In this document: piece after piece, positions 31,554 to 43,501 of the stretch
Layout of the letters: every line of letters begins with the position of its first letter
Position numbering within the stretch: position 1 is the stretch's first letter
Assembly (NCBI GenBank): GCA_021292105.1
Contig: CM037861.1
Coordinates: 55,783,245 to 55,847,244 of the forward strand
Length of the DNA: 64,000 nucleotides
Direction: 5' to 3'
Origin: Anadara kagoshimensis
Taxonomy: Eukaryota; Mollusca; Bivalvia; Arcoida; Arcidae
Program-made: the position numbers and the translations under genes
Notes under the pieces: generated by a model
The model's input: the letters and a program-made list of their open reading frames with translations, nothing else
Databases searched by the model: none
Told to the model about the DNA's origin: nothing

Positions 31554-32961
31554 TCTGAAAACTCAATTACGTAAACCAAAAGTGAACACACGTGTGTTTA
31601 AAAGTCTTAGTTAAAACTATTTCATTATATATAGATAGGTATTTTAGTGTGGTATGACGTGTCAGAAAAATAGCTCCCGTGCGATTTTTGTGCTAAAATT
31701 GATTTTGTTGTTGTTTTGCTTTGGTATGATGTTAAGCTCATTGGAAAAAATTGGGGTCCAAATTTTCCCACCCCTTTTAACTGACCCCTAGACTTTGACA
31801 TCTAAAACCCCCCTTTTGAACGCATTTTATGTATTATAATATGTTATTTCGTAGATTGTTGTTTGCTAATATTTGTCTGTTTGTGTATAATTACCGGGTT
31901 CTGATCAATTAATGACAAAATGGTGGTGTTCAATTTATTATTTACCCCTGCTTCTATTTATAAAGGAGGGACAAATTTAGACATACCCTTGTATGATCTT
32001 AAATAAAACACATTTTGAGCTCTTAAGATTCACACATTCTTTTTATCGTTATACTGAAATAACCTTTAAATATAAACGGATCCATTTCAACTACATTACT
32101 TGACCGGAAGTGGCTACAGTCTGCTTACGGTTACGTAAATTCTGCTTTATCGTTGAATAACAACAAATGTTTCACTCTTAGAAATCGTATGTTTCTTTTA
32201 TTTTTTAATACTAAAATATAAAAAAGATTTTAAATTTAAACGGATCAATTTCAACCATATTACTTCACCGGAAGCAGACAGTAGTCACTTCCGGTGAAGC
32301 CGGGTTGAAATTGATCAGTTTTAATTAAAAAATGTATTTATATTCTAATATAAAAAAAATTTAACTTGGAAGAGATAACACGAGTTTTTATTTAAAATAA
32401 TACAAGGATAAGGCCTAATTTGCCCCCCCCCCGCTAAAAAGGAAGCAGGGGGTCGGAAAATTTGAACCCCACCATTTTCTTATTATTTGGCCTGAACTTA
32501 GTTCAACTAAACAAAAAAAAATCAATTTGAGCTAAAAAATCGCGAGGAATTGCACGTCATGTCGCACTATTTCCTAGATAAGAGAGAACCCAAAGTACTC
32601 GGAGAAAACCATAGACATCCGGCAAGTAAAATGACGAGAAATGAAATGATTTATGTGGTAAGAGACATCGTGATCTGTCAGTACAGAATTTTTTGACAAG
32701 TCCTTCACCGCGGTACCCGGCTCAGGGGAGGGGAGAGGTTGGGTGGGGTAGAATATTCAGCAACAAAACAATGGGTTTGTGCTTATTGTTATCGTCGCAA
32801 ATAATTTATAACCAAATGGAACAGATTTCTGAGATCCTGTTCAAACAAGTGCCACTATCACTAGAAGTAATGCTGACTGCACATAGTAATTTAAGTTGTT
32901 GAAAAACTACTATTATAAACAAAAAGAACAACCGTGCATTTCTAAAGCTTTAGTGTTTCAG

Positions 32962-33015
<54 letters not shown>

Positions 33016-33421
33016 ACTATCATGCAAGCCCGGATTACAATGTATCTGTCTCGCTGCTTCATTAAGAAGGAGTTCATACTCTAAAAATGACATAAATACA
33101 AGAATATTTTGAACAAGTTAATTTAATGTTAAATAAGAACTTTTCTACATTTTCACCTTATTTCACTTATAAGATGTTAATTTTAAGTATAATTATTTAC
33201 ATAATTTTTCAAGTCATAAAGTCTACATGCAAATTTATGCGGTGAGCTAGTTAGTACAGGTGTTTCTAGATGCGTATTTATGGCCATATCTAAAGTACAT
33301 TACTTATTCAACATTGCAGCGTTCAACATTGAATAAATAAGTTACTTATTCAACATTCGAAAATATTTTCATTTCATTTATAAAACATCCAACGAAAGGA
33401 TACTATTACATTTTACGATTA
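31554..33421. other. Unassigned region with an inverted repeat and (GA)n
   Basis: At 32238-32321 an imperfect hairpin has arms CGGATCAATTTCAACC and GGGTTGAAATTGATC, with TTCACCGGAAG/CTTCCGGTGAA innermost. A third copy of the arm lies near 32078-32115. (GA)n is at about 32965-33010. No gene was recognised. Confidence 0.5.
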
Positions 33422-36400
33422 AATGTCACTACAAAGTATGGTTACCCCCAGTATCTCGGAATACATTGCTTATAGGCAATGTCACTACAAAGTATGGTTA
33501 CCCCCAGTGTCTCGGAATACATTGTCTATAGGCAATGTCACTACAAAGTATGGTTACCCCCAGTGTCTCGGAATACATTGCTTATAGGCAATGTCACTAC
33601 AAAGTATGGTTACCCCTAGTGTCTCGGAATACATTGTCTATAGGCAATGTCACTACAAAGTATGGTTACCCCCAGTGTCTCGGAATACATTGTCTATAGG
33701 CAATGTCACTACAAAGTATGGTTACCCCCAGTGTCTCGGAATACATTGCTTATAGGCAATGTCACTACAAAGTATGGTTACCCCTAGTGTCTCGGAATAC
33801 ATTGTCTATAGGCAATGTCACTACAAAGTATGGTTACCCCAGTGTCTCGGAATACATTGTCTATAGGCAATGTCACTACAAAGTATGGTTACCCCAGTGT
33901 CTCGGAATACATTGCTTATAGGCAATGTCACTACAAAGTATGGTTACCCCTAGTGTCTCGGAATACATTGTCTATAAGCAATGTCACTACAAAGTATGGT
34001 TACCCCAGTGTCTCGGAATACATTGTCTATAGGCAATGTAACTACAAAGTATGGTTACCCCCAGTGTCTCGGAATACATTGTCTATAGGCAATGTCACTA
34101 CAAAGTATGGTTACCCCCAGTGTTCGGAATACATTGTCTATAGGCAATGTCACTACAAAGTATTTACCCCAGTGTCTCGGAATACATTGTCTATCGGCAA
34201 TGTCACTAAAAGTGTGGTTACCCCTAGTCTCGGAATACATTGTCCATAGGCAATGTCACTACAAAGTATGTTACCCCAGTGTCTCGGAATACATTGTCTA
34301 TAGGCAATGTCACTACAAAGTATGGTTACCCCCAGTGTCTCGGAATACATTGTTTATAGGCAATGTAACTATAAAGTATGGTTACCCCAGTGTCTCGGAA
34401 TACATTGTCTATAGGCAATGTCACTACAAAGTATGGTTACCCCCAGTGTCACGGAATACATTGTTTATAGGCAATGTAACTACAAAGTATGGTTACCCCC
34501 AGTGTCTCGGAATACATTGTCTATAGGCAATGTCACTACAAAGTATGGTTACCCCCAGTGTCTCGGAATACATTGTCTATAGGCAATGTCACTACAAAGT
34601 ATGTTACCCCCAGTGTCTCGGAATACATTGTCTATCGGCAATGTCACTAAAAGTGTGGTTACCCCTAGTGTCTCGGAATACATTGTCCATAGGCAATGTC
34701 ACTACAAAGTATGTTACCCCCAGTGTCTCGGAATACATTGTCTATAGGCAATGTCACTACAAAGTATGGTTACCCCCAGTGTCTCGGAATACATTGTCCA
34801 TAGGCAATGTCACTAAAAGTGTGGTTACCCCTAGAGTCTCGGAATACATTTTTTATAGGTAATGTCACTACAAAGTATGGTTACCCCCAGTGTCTTGGAA
34901 TACATTGTCTTTAGACAATGTCACTAAAAAGTATAGTTAAACCTAGTGTCTCGGAATACATTGGCTATAGGCAATGTCACTACAATGTAAGGTTACCCCC
35001 AGTGTCTCTGAACACAATGGCTATAGGCAATGCCACTACAAAGTATGGTTACCCCCAGTGTCACGGAATATATTGTCTATAGGGAATGTAACTACAAAGT
35101 ATGGTTACCCCCGGTGTCTCGGGATACATTGGCTATAGGCAATGTCACTACAAAGTATGGTTACCCCGTGTCTCGGTATACATTGGCTATAGGCAATGTC
35201 ACTACAAAGTATGGTTACCCCCAGTGTCTCGGAATACATTGGCTATAGGCAATGCCACTACAAAGTATGGTTACCCCAGTTTCTCGGAATACATTGTCTA
35301 TAGGCAATGTCACTACAAAGTATGGTTACCCTTAGTGTCTCGGAATACATTGTCTATATGCAATGTCACTACAAAGTATGGTTACCCCCAGTTTCTCGGA
35401 ATACATTGTCTATAGGCAATGTCACTACAAAGTATGGTTACCCCACAGTGTCACGGAATACACTGTTTATAGGCAATGTCACTACAAAGTATGGTTACCC
35501 CTAGTGTCTCGGAATACACTGGTTATAGGCATTGCCACTACAAAGTATGGTTACCCCCAGTGTCACGGAATACATTGTCTATAGGCAATGTAACTACAAA
35601 GTATGTTACCCCCAGTGTCACGGAATACATTGTCTATAGGCAATGTCACTACAAAGTATGGTTACCCCCAGTGTCTCGGAATACATTGGCTATAGGCAAT
35701 GTCACTACAAAGTATGGTTACCCCCAGTTTCTCGGAATACATTGTCTATAGGCAATGTCACTACAAAGTATGTTAACTCTAGTGTCTCGGAATACATTAT
35801 CTATAGGCAATTTCACTACAAAGTATGGTTACCCCCAGTGTCTCGAAATACATTGTCTATAGGCAATGTCACTACAAAGTATGGTTACCCTTAGTGTCTC
35901 GGAATACATTGTCTATAGGCAATGTCACTACCAAGTATGGTTACTCCCAGTGTCTCGGAATACATTGTTTATAGGCAATGTCACTAGAAAGTATTGTTAC
36001 CCCCAGTGTCACGGAATACACTGGTTATAGGCAATGTCACTAGAAAGTATTGTTACCCCCAATGTCTCGGAATACATTGTCTATAGGCAATGTCACTACA
36101 AAGTATGGTTACCCCCAGTGTCTCGGAATACATTGTCTATAGGCAATGTCACTATAAAGTATGTTGCCCCCAGTCTCTCGGAATACATTGTCTATAGGCA
36201 ATGTCACTACAAAGTATGGTTACCCCCAGTGTCTCGGAATACATTGTCTATAGGCAATGTCACTATAAAGTGTGTTACCCCCAGTGTCACGGAATACATT
36301 TTCTATAGGCAATGTCAATACAAAGTATGGTTAACCCTAGTGTCTCGGAATACATTGGCTATAGGCAATGTCACTACAATGTATGGTTACCGCCAGTGTC

Positions 36401-36597
36401 TCTGAATACAATGGCTATAGGCAATGCCACTACAAAGTATGGTTACCACTAGTGTCTCGGAATACATTGGCTATAGGCAATGCCACTGCAAAGTATTGTT
36501 ACCCCCAGTATCTCGGAATACATTGGCTATAGGCAATGCCACTACAAAGTATGGTTACCCCCAGTGTCTCGGAATACATTGGCTTAAAGGATCAATG
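33422..36597 (+). repeat. 56-bp satellite array, about 56 copies
   Basis: The unit begins AATGTCACTACAAAGTATGG, continues TTACCCCCAGTGTCTCGGAA and ends TACATTGTCTATAGGC. Variants (GCTTATAG or GGCTATAG for GTCTATAG, CTAG for CCAG, one- or two-base losses) are distributed non-randomly. The unit contains an ACATTG..CAATGT inverted pair. Because 56 is not a multiple of 3, all frames cycle, which explains the overlapping 60-144 residue ORFs; these are not genes. Confidence 0.97.
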
Positions 36598-36824
36598 TAA
36601 TCATATACCATTATACAGTATCTTTCCTATAGACGGAGAGTAAAGTGCCTGAGCAAAGTAAAGCTTTCTCTGTGCTGAAAATTTGGAAGTATCATTTTGT
36701 ATGATGCACTATGCATAAGCAATGTCACCACCAAGTATGGTTTCCCCCAGTACCTCTGAAAATATTGGCTTAAAGCATTTTGCGTGTTTAACTAAATTTG
36801 TCAATTTTCAAGGTCTTTACTTTG
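36598..36824 (+). repeat. Junction: degraded 56-bp unit and R1 end
   Basis: A diverged satellite unit (AAGCAATGTCACCACCAAGT) lies at about 36717-36775. It is followed by GTTTAACTAAATTTGTCAATTT and CTTTACTTTGGG, which is R1 sequence in reverse sense leading into the 65-bp array. Confidence 0.7.
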
Positions 36825-38052
36825 GGATTGTGATTTGAACATGGACTGGTATAACCTGTCACATAATAAATATATACTAACGGACATAAGGATTGTGATT
36901 TGAACATGGATTGGTATAACCTGTCACATAATAAATATATACTTACTGACATAAGGATTGTGATTTGAACATGGACTGGTATAACCTGTCACATAATAAA
37001 TATATACTTACTGACATAAGGATTGTGATTTGAACATGGACTGGTATAACCTGTCACATAATAAATATATACTTACTGACATTGTGATTGTGATTTGAAC
37101 ATGGACTAGTATAACCTGTCACATAATAAATATATACTTACTGACATAAGGATTGTGATTTGAACATGGATTGGTATAACCTGTCACATAATGAACATGG
37201 ACTGGTATAACCTGTCACATAATAAATATATACTTACTGACATTGTGATTGTGATTTGAACATGGACTGGTATAACCTGTCACATAATAAATATATACTT
37301 ACTGACATTGTGATTGTGATTTGAACATGGACTGGTATAACCTGTCACATTATAAATATATACTTACTGGCATAAGGATTGTGATTTGAACATGGATTGG
37401 TATAACCTGTCACATAATGAATATATACTTACTAACATAAGGATTGTGATTTGAACATGGATTGGTATAACCTGTCACATAATAAATATATACTTACTAA
37501 CATAAGGATTGTGATTTGAACATGGACTGGTATAACCTGTCACATAATAAATATATACTTACTAACATAAGGATTGTGATTTGAACATGGACTGGTGTAA
37601 CCTGTCACATAATAAATATATACTTACTAACATAAGGATTGTGATTTGAACATGGACTGGTGTAACCTGTCACATAATAAATATATACTTACTGACATAA
37701 GGATTGTGATTTGAACATGGACTGGTATAACCTGTCACATAATAAATATATACTTACTAACATAAGGATTGTGATTTGAACATGGACTGGTGTAACCTGT
37801 CACATAATAAATATATACTTACTGACATAAGGATTGTGATTTGAACATGGACTGGTATAACCTGTCACATAATAAATATATACTTACTGACATTGTGATT
37901 GTGATTTGAACATGAACTGGTATAACCTGTCACATTATAAATATATACTTACTGACATAAGGATTGTGATTTGAACATGAACTGGTATAACCTGTCACAT
38001 AATGAACATGGACTGGTATAACCTGTCACATAATAAATATATACTTACTGAC
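36825..38052 (+). repeat. 65-bp satellite array, about 19 copies
   Basis: The unit reads GGATTGTGATTTGAACATGG, then ACTGGTATAACCTGTCACAT, then AATAAATATATACTTACTGA and CATAA. Some units are internally shortened (ATGAACATGGACTGG directly after CACATA, near 37190 and 38005). The first half of the unit is the R1 segment GATTGTGATTTGGACATGGA. Confidence 0.97.
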
Positions 38053-38174
38053 TGTTTGTGTATCATGTAGATACCTGCATTCTTTAACTGTTAATGGAAA
38101 AAATAATCTTAATGATGTAAATGTTATGTTACGTAGCAATAGAGACGCTTTTAGAAATCTATTTATTAATCTTG

Positions 38175-38337
38175 TACAGTCAAACCTGTGTTAAAGACCA
38201 ATTTTATAAAGACCACCTGGATTTAAAGTGCAGGAAATATTTGACCCCAATTGCTCTTTAATTTATTATTGTGATTTGAACCTGTATATAAGCCTGGTTC
38301 TCTTCAATTGCCTTTATAGACAGGTTTGACTGTTTTG
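38175..38337. repeat. MITE with ACAGTCAAACCTGT termini
   Basis: ACAGTCAAACCTGT (38176) and ACAGGTTTGACTGT (ending 38336) are perfect inverted ends around TTAAAGACCA-type inner sequence. The last 50 bases of the window start another copy. Confidence 0.8.
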
Positions 38338-39004
38338 TATTTAGTGACAAAAAGACACCCTTCATCAAACATATTTTTTCACAGTTGTTAAAATTTAATA
38401 AATTTAGACACACATACAATGCACAAGCAAAAGTTATGTCATAATAGTAGGCCATCCAAGGACCAAAAATAAAATTCTGATAGCATTTTTTGGTGGAATA
38501 TGGCATCCATGCTAAATGTTATCCCTAATATGTGTAGAGTACCATGCGACCGGATGCTAAACTGGCATTTGCATATGTGTCTCAAAATTAGGTCAAACGT
38601 CAACTAAGTGCAACATTTTGGTTATTGTAATAATGCATAAGGCATATCTCCAAGCTCATGACATTTGCTTTTTTTTTCAATGTCTTTTCTGTCTTAAGAA
38701 TACCCTAAAATAGTATTGGTCACTCTATGCATGTACGAAAGGAAAATGCATAAAATTAGCACCGAAAACAATTAAGAACTACATTGATTCACTACTTTTC
38801 TAGTGTTAAGTCAAACACAAGCATGTTTATTTTCTGATATTTACACCGTATACATCTAATTAGTCTATTGAAATGGATTGCAACAGTAAACCATATCACA
38901 TGCACACGAAGGTGTGCAATTTAAATTCTTTTAAAGCAAGCATTTGCACCTAGCCGTGCTGCATTTTTTATTTACAAAAACAACTCATGAGTTGAACACA
39001 CGCT
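38338..39004. other. Unassigned stretch
   Basis: No gene or classifiable repeat was seen. Confidence 0.4.
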
Positions 39005-39433
39005 ACAGGAACTGCAGGTAATCTTTTCCATACAACTACCAATCCATCAGGAGCATCTACCAAGCCAATTGTGTCAGTTGGTTTGTTGTCAGTGGTGCCA
39101 ATAGTTGCAATATTGGCATGAATCCAGTCGCCTGATAATTGGATCTTGCTACATGGAGTTCTAAAGCATCCTTTGTCGGTGGAAGCATTTTTTTGAAGTA
39201 CCAGAAACCATCAACATTTTTACAGGTACTTGAACAAGATGGTTTATTAGCAATAAAAATACATCAGTATCCGGACATTTAACAGTCAATCTTGCATATT
39301 CTTCTATGTAAGCATTCATTGCATACAATTTAAGTCTCGTTTCTGCCTCTTCATGATTTAAGAATAGCTCCACCACGTTACGTTTATTTGATGATGTATT
39401 AAGAAAGAACACCACAGCAACCACAACCTCCAT
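39005..39433 (-). pseudogene. Transposon-associated protein fragment (PDTDV motif), frameshifted
   Basis: The minus strand reads NHEEAETRLKLYAMNAYIEE, then VKCPDTDVFLLLINHL. In a shifted frame it continues PPTKDALELHVARSNYQA and later GLVDAPDGLVVVWKRLPAV. The order HEEA(D/E)TR, PDTDV and LPPT..AL..H..R..YQ recurs in uncharacterised repeat-encoded invertebrate proteins; this is from memory and has not been searched. At least one frameshift near 39190 and internal stops make it non-functional. Confidence 0.55.
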
Positions 39434-39679
39434 GTGTCAGAAGAGTAGGAGGGAAGCTGCAGACATGAAGTGTTAACACCAAATAGGACAGCAAAGAGTA
39501 AACATAACACTATTGGTGAATGAAGAAAGAAGGTGAAATGGCCACCAAGTAATAACAGGAAGGCATGGGAGGAGTTTGATGAGGATTGTAACAGAATACT
39601 GATTAGTACTTTAGAGGAAGTGTAAACCGTAAGTTAGAGATAATGTCTACAATCATTTACACTATAGGAGCAAATAGAT

Positions 39680-40615
39680 TTGGGACGGAAGAAGGAAGAA
39701 AAAGCCAATGGTCAACCAAAGGGGAATAGACCAACAGTAGAAATAAGAAACTTAAGGAAGGATCTCCGAAGGCTTAAGAAAAGGTACAAAGAATCAAACG
39801 ACGAGGAAGGGCTGTCTAAACTAAGAACTGATCTAAGAAAGAGATTGAAAACATTGAGAAGAGCAGAGAGGAGTGGATGACAAGGAAAGTTCAAGGTCAA
39901 TATACCAATATGGAGTATTGGAGTGGCCATTACTGGTGTATGAAATTTCAATGTCAGCAGTAGAAGCAATACAAAGGATGATTAACAACTTTTTACGGAG
40001 ATGGTTGGGAATGCCTAGAAGTTTTAGCAGTTTTGGGTTTATAAAGCCAAGGGTCAACCAAAGGAGAATAGACCAACAGTAGAAATAAGAAATTTAAGGA
40101 AGGATCTCCGAAGGCTTAAAAAAAGGTACAAAGAATCAAACGACGAGGAAGGGCTGTCTAAACTAAGAACTGATCTAAGAAAGAGATTGAAAACATTGAG
40201 AAGAGCATTGAGAAGAGCAGAGAGAAGTCGCAAAAGACAGAGAAAAGAAAAAAGCTCAGTTCACATCAAACCCCTATCAGTTCACAACCAAATTATTGGG
40301 GAATAAAGGCTCTGGAAGATTAGATTGTGACAAGGAGGAAGTAAAAAGCTATCTGAAAGAAACCTATAGTGATGCCAGAAGGGATATAGAACTTGAGGAA
40401 TTTGAGAAATTGCTAAGTCCAGAAGAACCAACAATACAGTTTTAAGTGGAGGAACCAAAGCTGAAGGAAGTAACCAACATAATTCAAACGACAAGACCAT
40501 CATCATCAGCTCCTGGAACAAATGGAATACCATATAAAATATATAAATATTGCCCTAAAGTCACAAGAGTGTTATAGAAATTATTAAAAGTAGTGTGGAT
40601 AAGACAAAGATTTCA
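39680..40615 (+). pseudogene. Scrambled LINE-type retrotransposon fragment
   Basis: Three parts are visible. Part 1 (39680-39870) is a basic, charged segment (EIRNLRKDLRRLKKRYKESN). Part 2 (about 39890-40045) reads EWPLLVYEISMSAVEAIQRM, then NNFLRRWLGMPRS, resembling the region after the reverse-transcriptase core in LINE polymerases. Part 3 (40049-40610) repeats part 1 almost exactly and continues through a frameshift to KEEVKSYLKETYSD, then RPSSSAPGTNGIPYKIYKYC, the start of a reverse-transcriptase domain, with stops at 40443 and 40576. The C-terminal block thus lies before the N-terminal block, pointing to rearrangement or two nested partial copies. Confidence 0.75.
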
Positions 40616-41891
40616 GGTTGAGACTGATCACCTCAGCAGGCGCACCTCTGGAGGTTGTCGTGGACAGCACCGAAACCGCCAAGGAAGGAGGATCCACCTG
40701 ATGACGGAACTGAATAGCATTAGCACCAAAAGTTGCATTCAAGGTATCACCTCGTATGTTCATCATCAATGCCAAAATAGCAAAAATATACATGTAGCTC
40801 AAATTTGCACTTAATTGACTTTAGCCTAATTTCATGACTTTTATTTTAGCACTTTCTATTTTGTTTACCATCTGTCATGTTTTATGACATTTTAGATCTG
40901 ATTTTATGCCCGTATATAATGGATATGCCAATAATACACACGCTTAGTTAACAAATCCAACCGATTTTGCACTCATTTGACCTTTGACCTAATTATGAGA
41001 CTCTGACCCAATTTCAAGCTTGGCATCCGACCGTGTCATGTTCCACACACATCAAGGATGACTTTAAGCATAGTCAGACTATTCTACTAAAAATGCCATC
41101 AAACTCATTTTAAGCCACTTTTTCCCGTTTGGATGGCCTACTATAAAGGATTCAGGAGCATATTAACTCTTATAAGCTTGTATGTCACAGCAAAGTATAG
41201 AACGACAAATACATATTGATAAATAAATAAATAAGTAAATGCATTTTTCCACTCCCGAATAATTCAATTAGTACAATATTATTAGCATTAAACATAATAC
41301 ATACAATATATAGTGTACACATGTTATAACTAGGAAAAAATCAGTGTCTTAATTAAAATGCATTTTAATCTTAATTTAAATGCACTATACACAAATCTTG
41401 TAAATTTAGAAACAGTTTTTCCCTTCAGTACAACTTGGCCACCGAGGCTCAAAACAAGTTCACATACTCAAATAGACATTCTATTTCTTTTAATATGGAT
41501 AATTATTTTGAGTCTTAAAGCTGAAACAATATTAATTAATCAGTAAATACAAAAAAATACAATATAAAGCAAACTGTAATCGTGATTCAGAAACAAGCAC
41601 TTCTGAGCTTATACCAACCTGTCTCCAGAACGGTTGTAAACTGAATGTAGGAACAAGCGAAAGCTTTATCAACCCGTCTCCAGAACATCTGCACACTGGA
41701 TTCAGGAACAAGTTCACCTTATGCAATACGTATCCAGACAACTGTACAACATAATGTAAAACAACCTTTATTGCCGACTGCCAGTCCCATACCAATATAA
41801 TAGCACCCTATAAGAACTATCTCGCGATGTAGTCTTTTGAGACTTGTTGCTGATTATAATGATGATAAATAAAATTAAAAGCAGCATATAC
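40616..41891. other. Unassigned region with an imperfect local repeat
   Basis: Between about 41600 and 41730 a phrase containing CCCGTCTCCAGAAC and GAA(T/C)..AGGAACAAG occurs two to three times. No exon was recognised; minus-strand ORFs here have no motif. Confidence 0.4.
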
Positions 41892-41988
41892 CTGTGTTTT
41901 CCGATGGACGAGTAGTTATTTGCCCGAACATTCCGAAAAGCACCACTACCATACGGGTAAAGTGAGCCAAAGTCCTCATAACCGACAT
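41892..41988 (-). CDS. Candidate signal-peptide exon, minus strand
   Basis: The acceptor CATTTTCTAG lies directly before an ATG (41986-41988), and the donor ACACAG|GTATAT follows 41892. The 32 complete codons read MSVMRTLAHFTRMVVVLFGM and FGQITTRPSENT: a basic start and a hydrophobic core, as in a signal peptide. It leaves in phase 1, the phase needed by the EGF exon at 22554. A second frame across the same exon (VGYEDFGSLYPYGSGAFRN) is also open and protein-like, so the correct frame is uncertain. A possible non-coding first exon ends at a donor (ATAAG|GTAGGT) at about 42735. Confidence 0.4.
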
Positions 41989-43239
41989 CTAGAAAATGTA
42001 AAAAGAAAATTAGTATGTTCACCATTATTTGGTATCACAGAAGATGTATTTGGTGGATTTAAAATGTGAAACAAATTATACTCCCGAATCGCACATGGTT
42101 TTCTGTAAAAGTTCCAGTCACTTAATAAACACTGGAGTAATGAGCTTTTAATGGTTGTATTAGATTTACAGATATTTTGCTATTACTTCACCATCACATT
42201 TTGTAGTATCGAATTTTGTTATGTTAAACGGAAGAATTTTGAGTACAACTATACATTTATAGGATTGCTTTTTTCAATTTTCCCCATTTTTAAGAATTAT
42301 GGCTGATATCAAGACTTCATCAGCCATTGAACATAATTCTTTGAATTATGTGAATGATATAAAAATATTTTTTAATATGCCAGGTGCTTTCTGTGAAATG
42401 TATAGCTCTTTAACCTTTCAAACCAGGCTTTTTTAACTGCACATCGAGATAACTGGTATGCTTATAATTTATAAGATTCCTTTAAATTTCAATAATTATC
42501 CGAAAAAAACAACAACAAAAATAAAAAATAAATTAAAGAAATAAAACAAAGGAATTAAAGAATCAAAGAACGACAATAAAGAAATTAAAAGGGAACTTAA
42601 AAATGAATAAAAAAGAGAAATTAGGGAAAGGAGAAAATTAATAAAAGACAGAGAGAACGAAAAGAGAAAATAAAGAATTAAAAAAGGAAAAGAAAAAGCG
42701 TAATAATGAATAAAAGAAATATTTATCTACCTACCTTATAAGGGACGATGATGGTAAATTAGCGTCAGATGATGAACAAAAGTCGTGTTAAGGATAATGC
42801 TTGATGATTCCGTTAACACTATGGATTATGAAGCCAATTCTATTATGTATAAATCATAATGGAACGAATCATTCGTGAAAATGTCATAAAAGGTAATCGA
42901 TGCATTTACTATTATATCTATTTATTATTCATCATATGTTTAGTATGTTCCTGATATTAAAAATTTATAACATATATGAAGTTTTTTTGATAGAAATTGA
43001 TCAACACGATTTGTAATTGTATCAAGAGTTAGCAACGGAAAGTCATATAACATGCATACAATCAAACAAATCATTCTATTGTTTAATTTTTATTCACTTT
43101 ACACCCCATATATAGGTGGTACTTTACGTAACATATATACATAGCTGTATTGAGCTTACAACCCAAAAGCGCCAAAATGCTGCAAATAAACAAAAATCAA
43201 CTTCATTTGTTTTACGATAAACAAGTTATACATGGGACA
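41989..43239. other. Unassigned region, A-rich centre
   Basis: 42490-42720 is dominated by A and AAAGA-type low-complexity sequence. A donor-like AAG|GTAGGTAG on the minus strand near 42735 may end a 5' untranslated exon. Nothing else was recognised. Confidence 0.35.
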
Positions 43240-43501
43240 AACAGGCCCCGGTTTCACAATCATTCCTTAGCTAAGATTTTCCTTATCTTGAATCTTGCAA
43301 AATTTCAAATCTTCATAATTTGGTTACTTTTCAAAATATTCAGAAATTTAAGGTGTCAATTTTAAGATAAATCCTAGATTAAAAGATTCGTATTTGGTTT
43401 GAACAAAAATATTAATCAGTATCCCAAAAAGAGATTACCAAAATTTGCAAAATTTAAGTTAAGAAAAATCTTAGCTAGGAATGATTCTGAAACCGGGGTC
43501 A
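43240..43501. repeat. Foldback MITE family F1
   Basis: CAGGCCCCGGTTTCACAATC, then ATTCCTTAGCTAAGATTTTC, is inverted as AAAAATCTTAGCTAGGAATG and GAAACCGGGGTCAGG. It is the same family as the copy after the GT54 stop codon at 13.9 kb and has better preserved termini. Confidence 0.82.

Noticed and set aside
33703-36405. Many overlapping ORFs of 60-144 residues, plus strand, with repeated peptide motifs
   Set aside because: They are translations of the 56-bp satellite. The unit length is not divisible by three and all frames give the same cyclic peptide; there is no start context, splice site or domain.
33422-38052. CRISPR-like array of repeats
   Set aside because: Units are contiguous tandem copies without unique spacers, in an animal genome.
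41768-42025. Minus-strand ORF reading VGYEDFGSLYPYGSGAFRN
   Set aside because: It overlaps the candidate signal-peptide exon in another frame. It extends through both splice sites into low-complexity intron sequence, so I prefer the ATG frame but cannot exclude this one.
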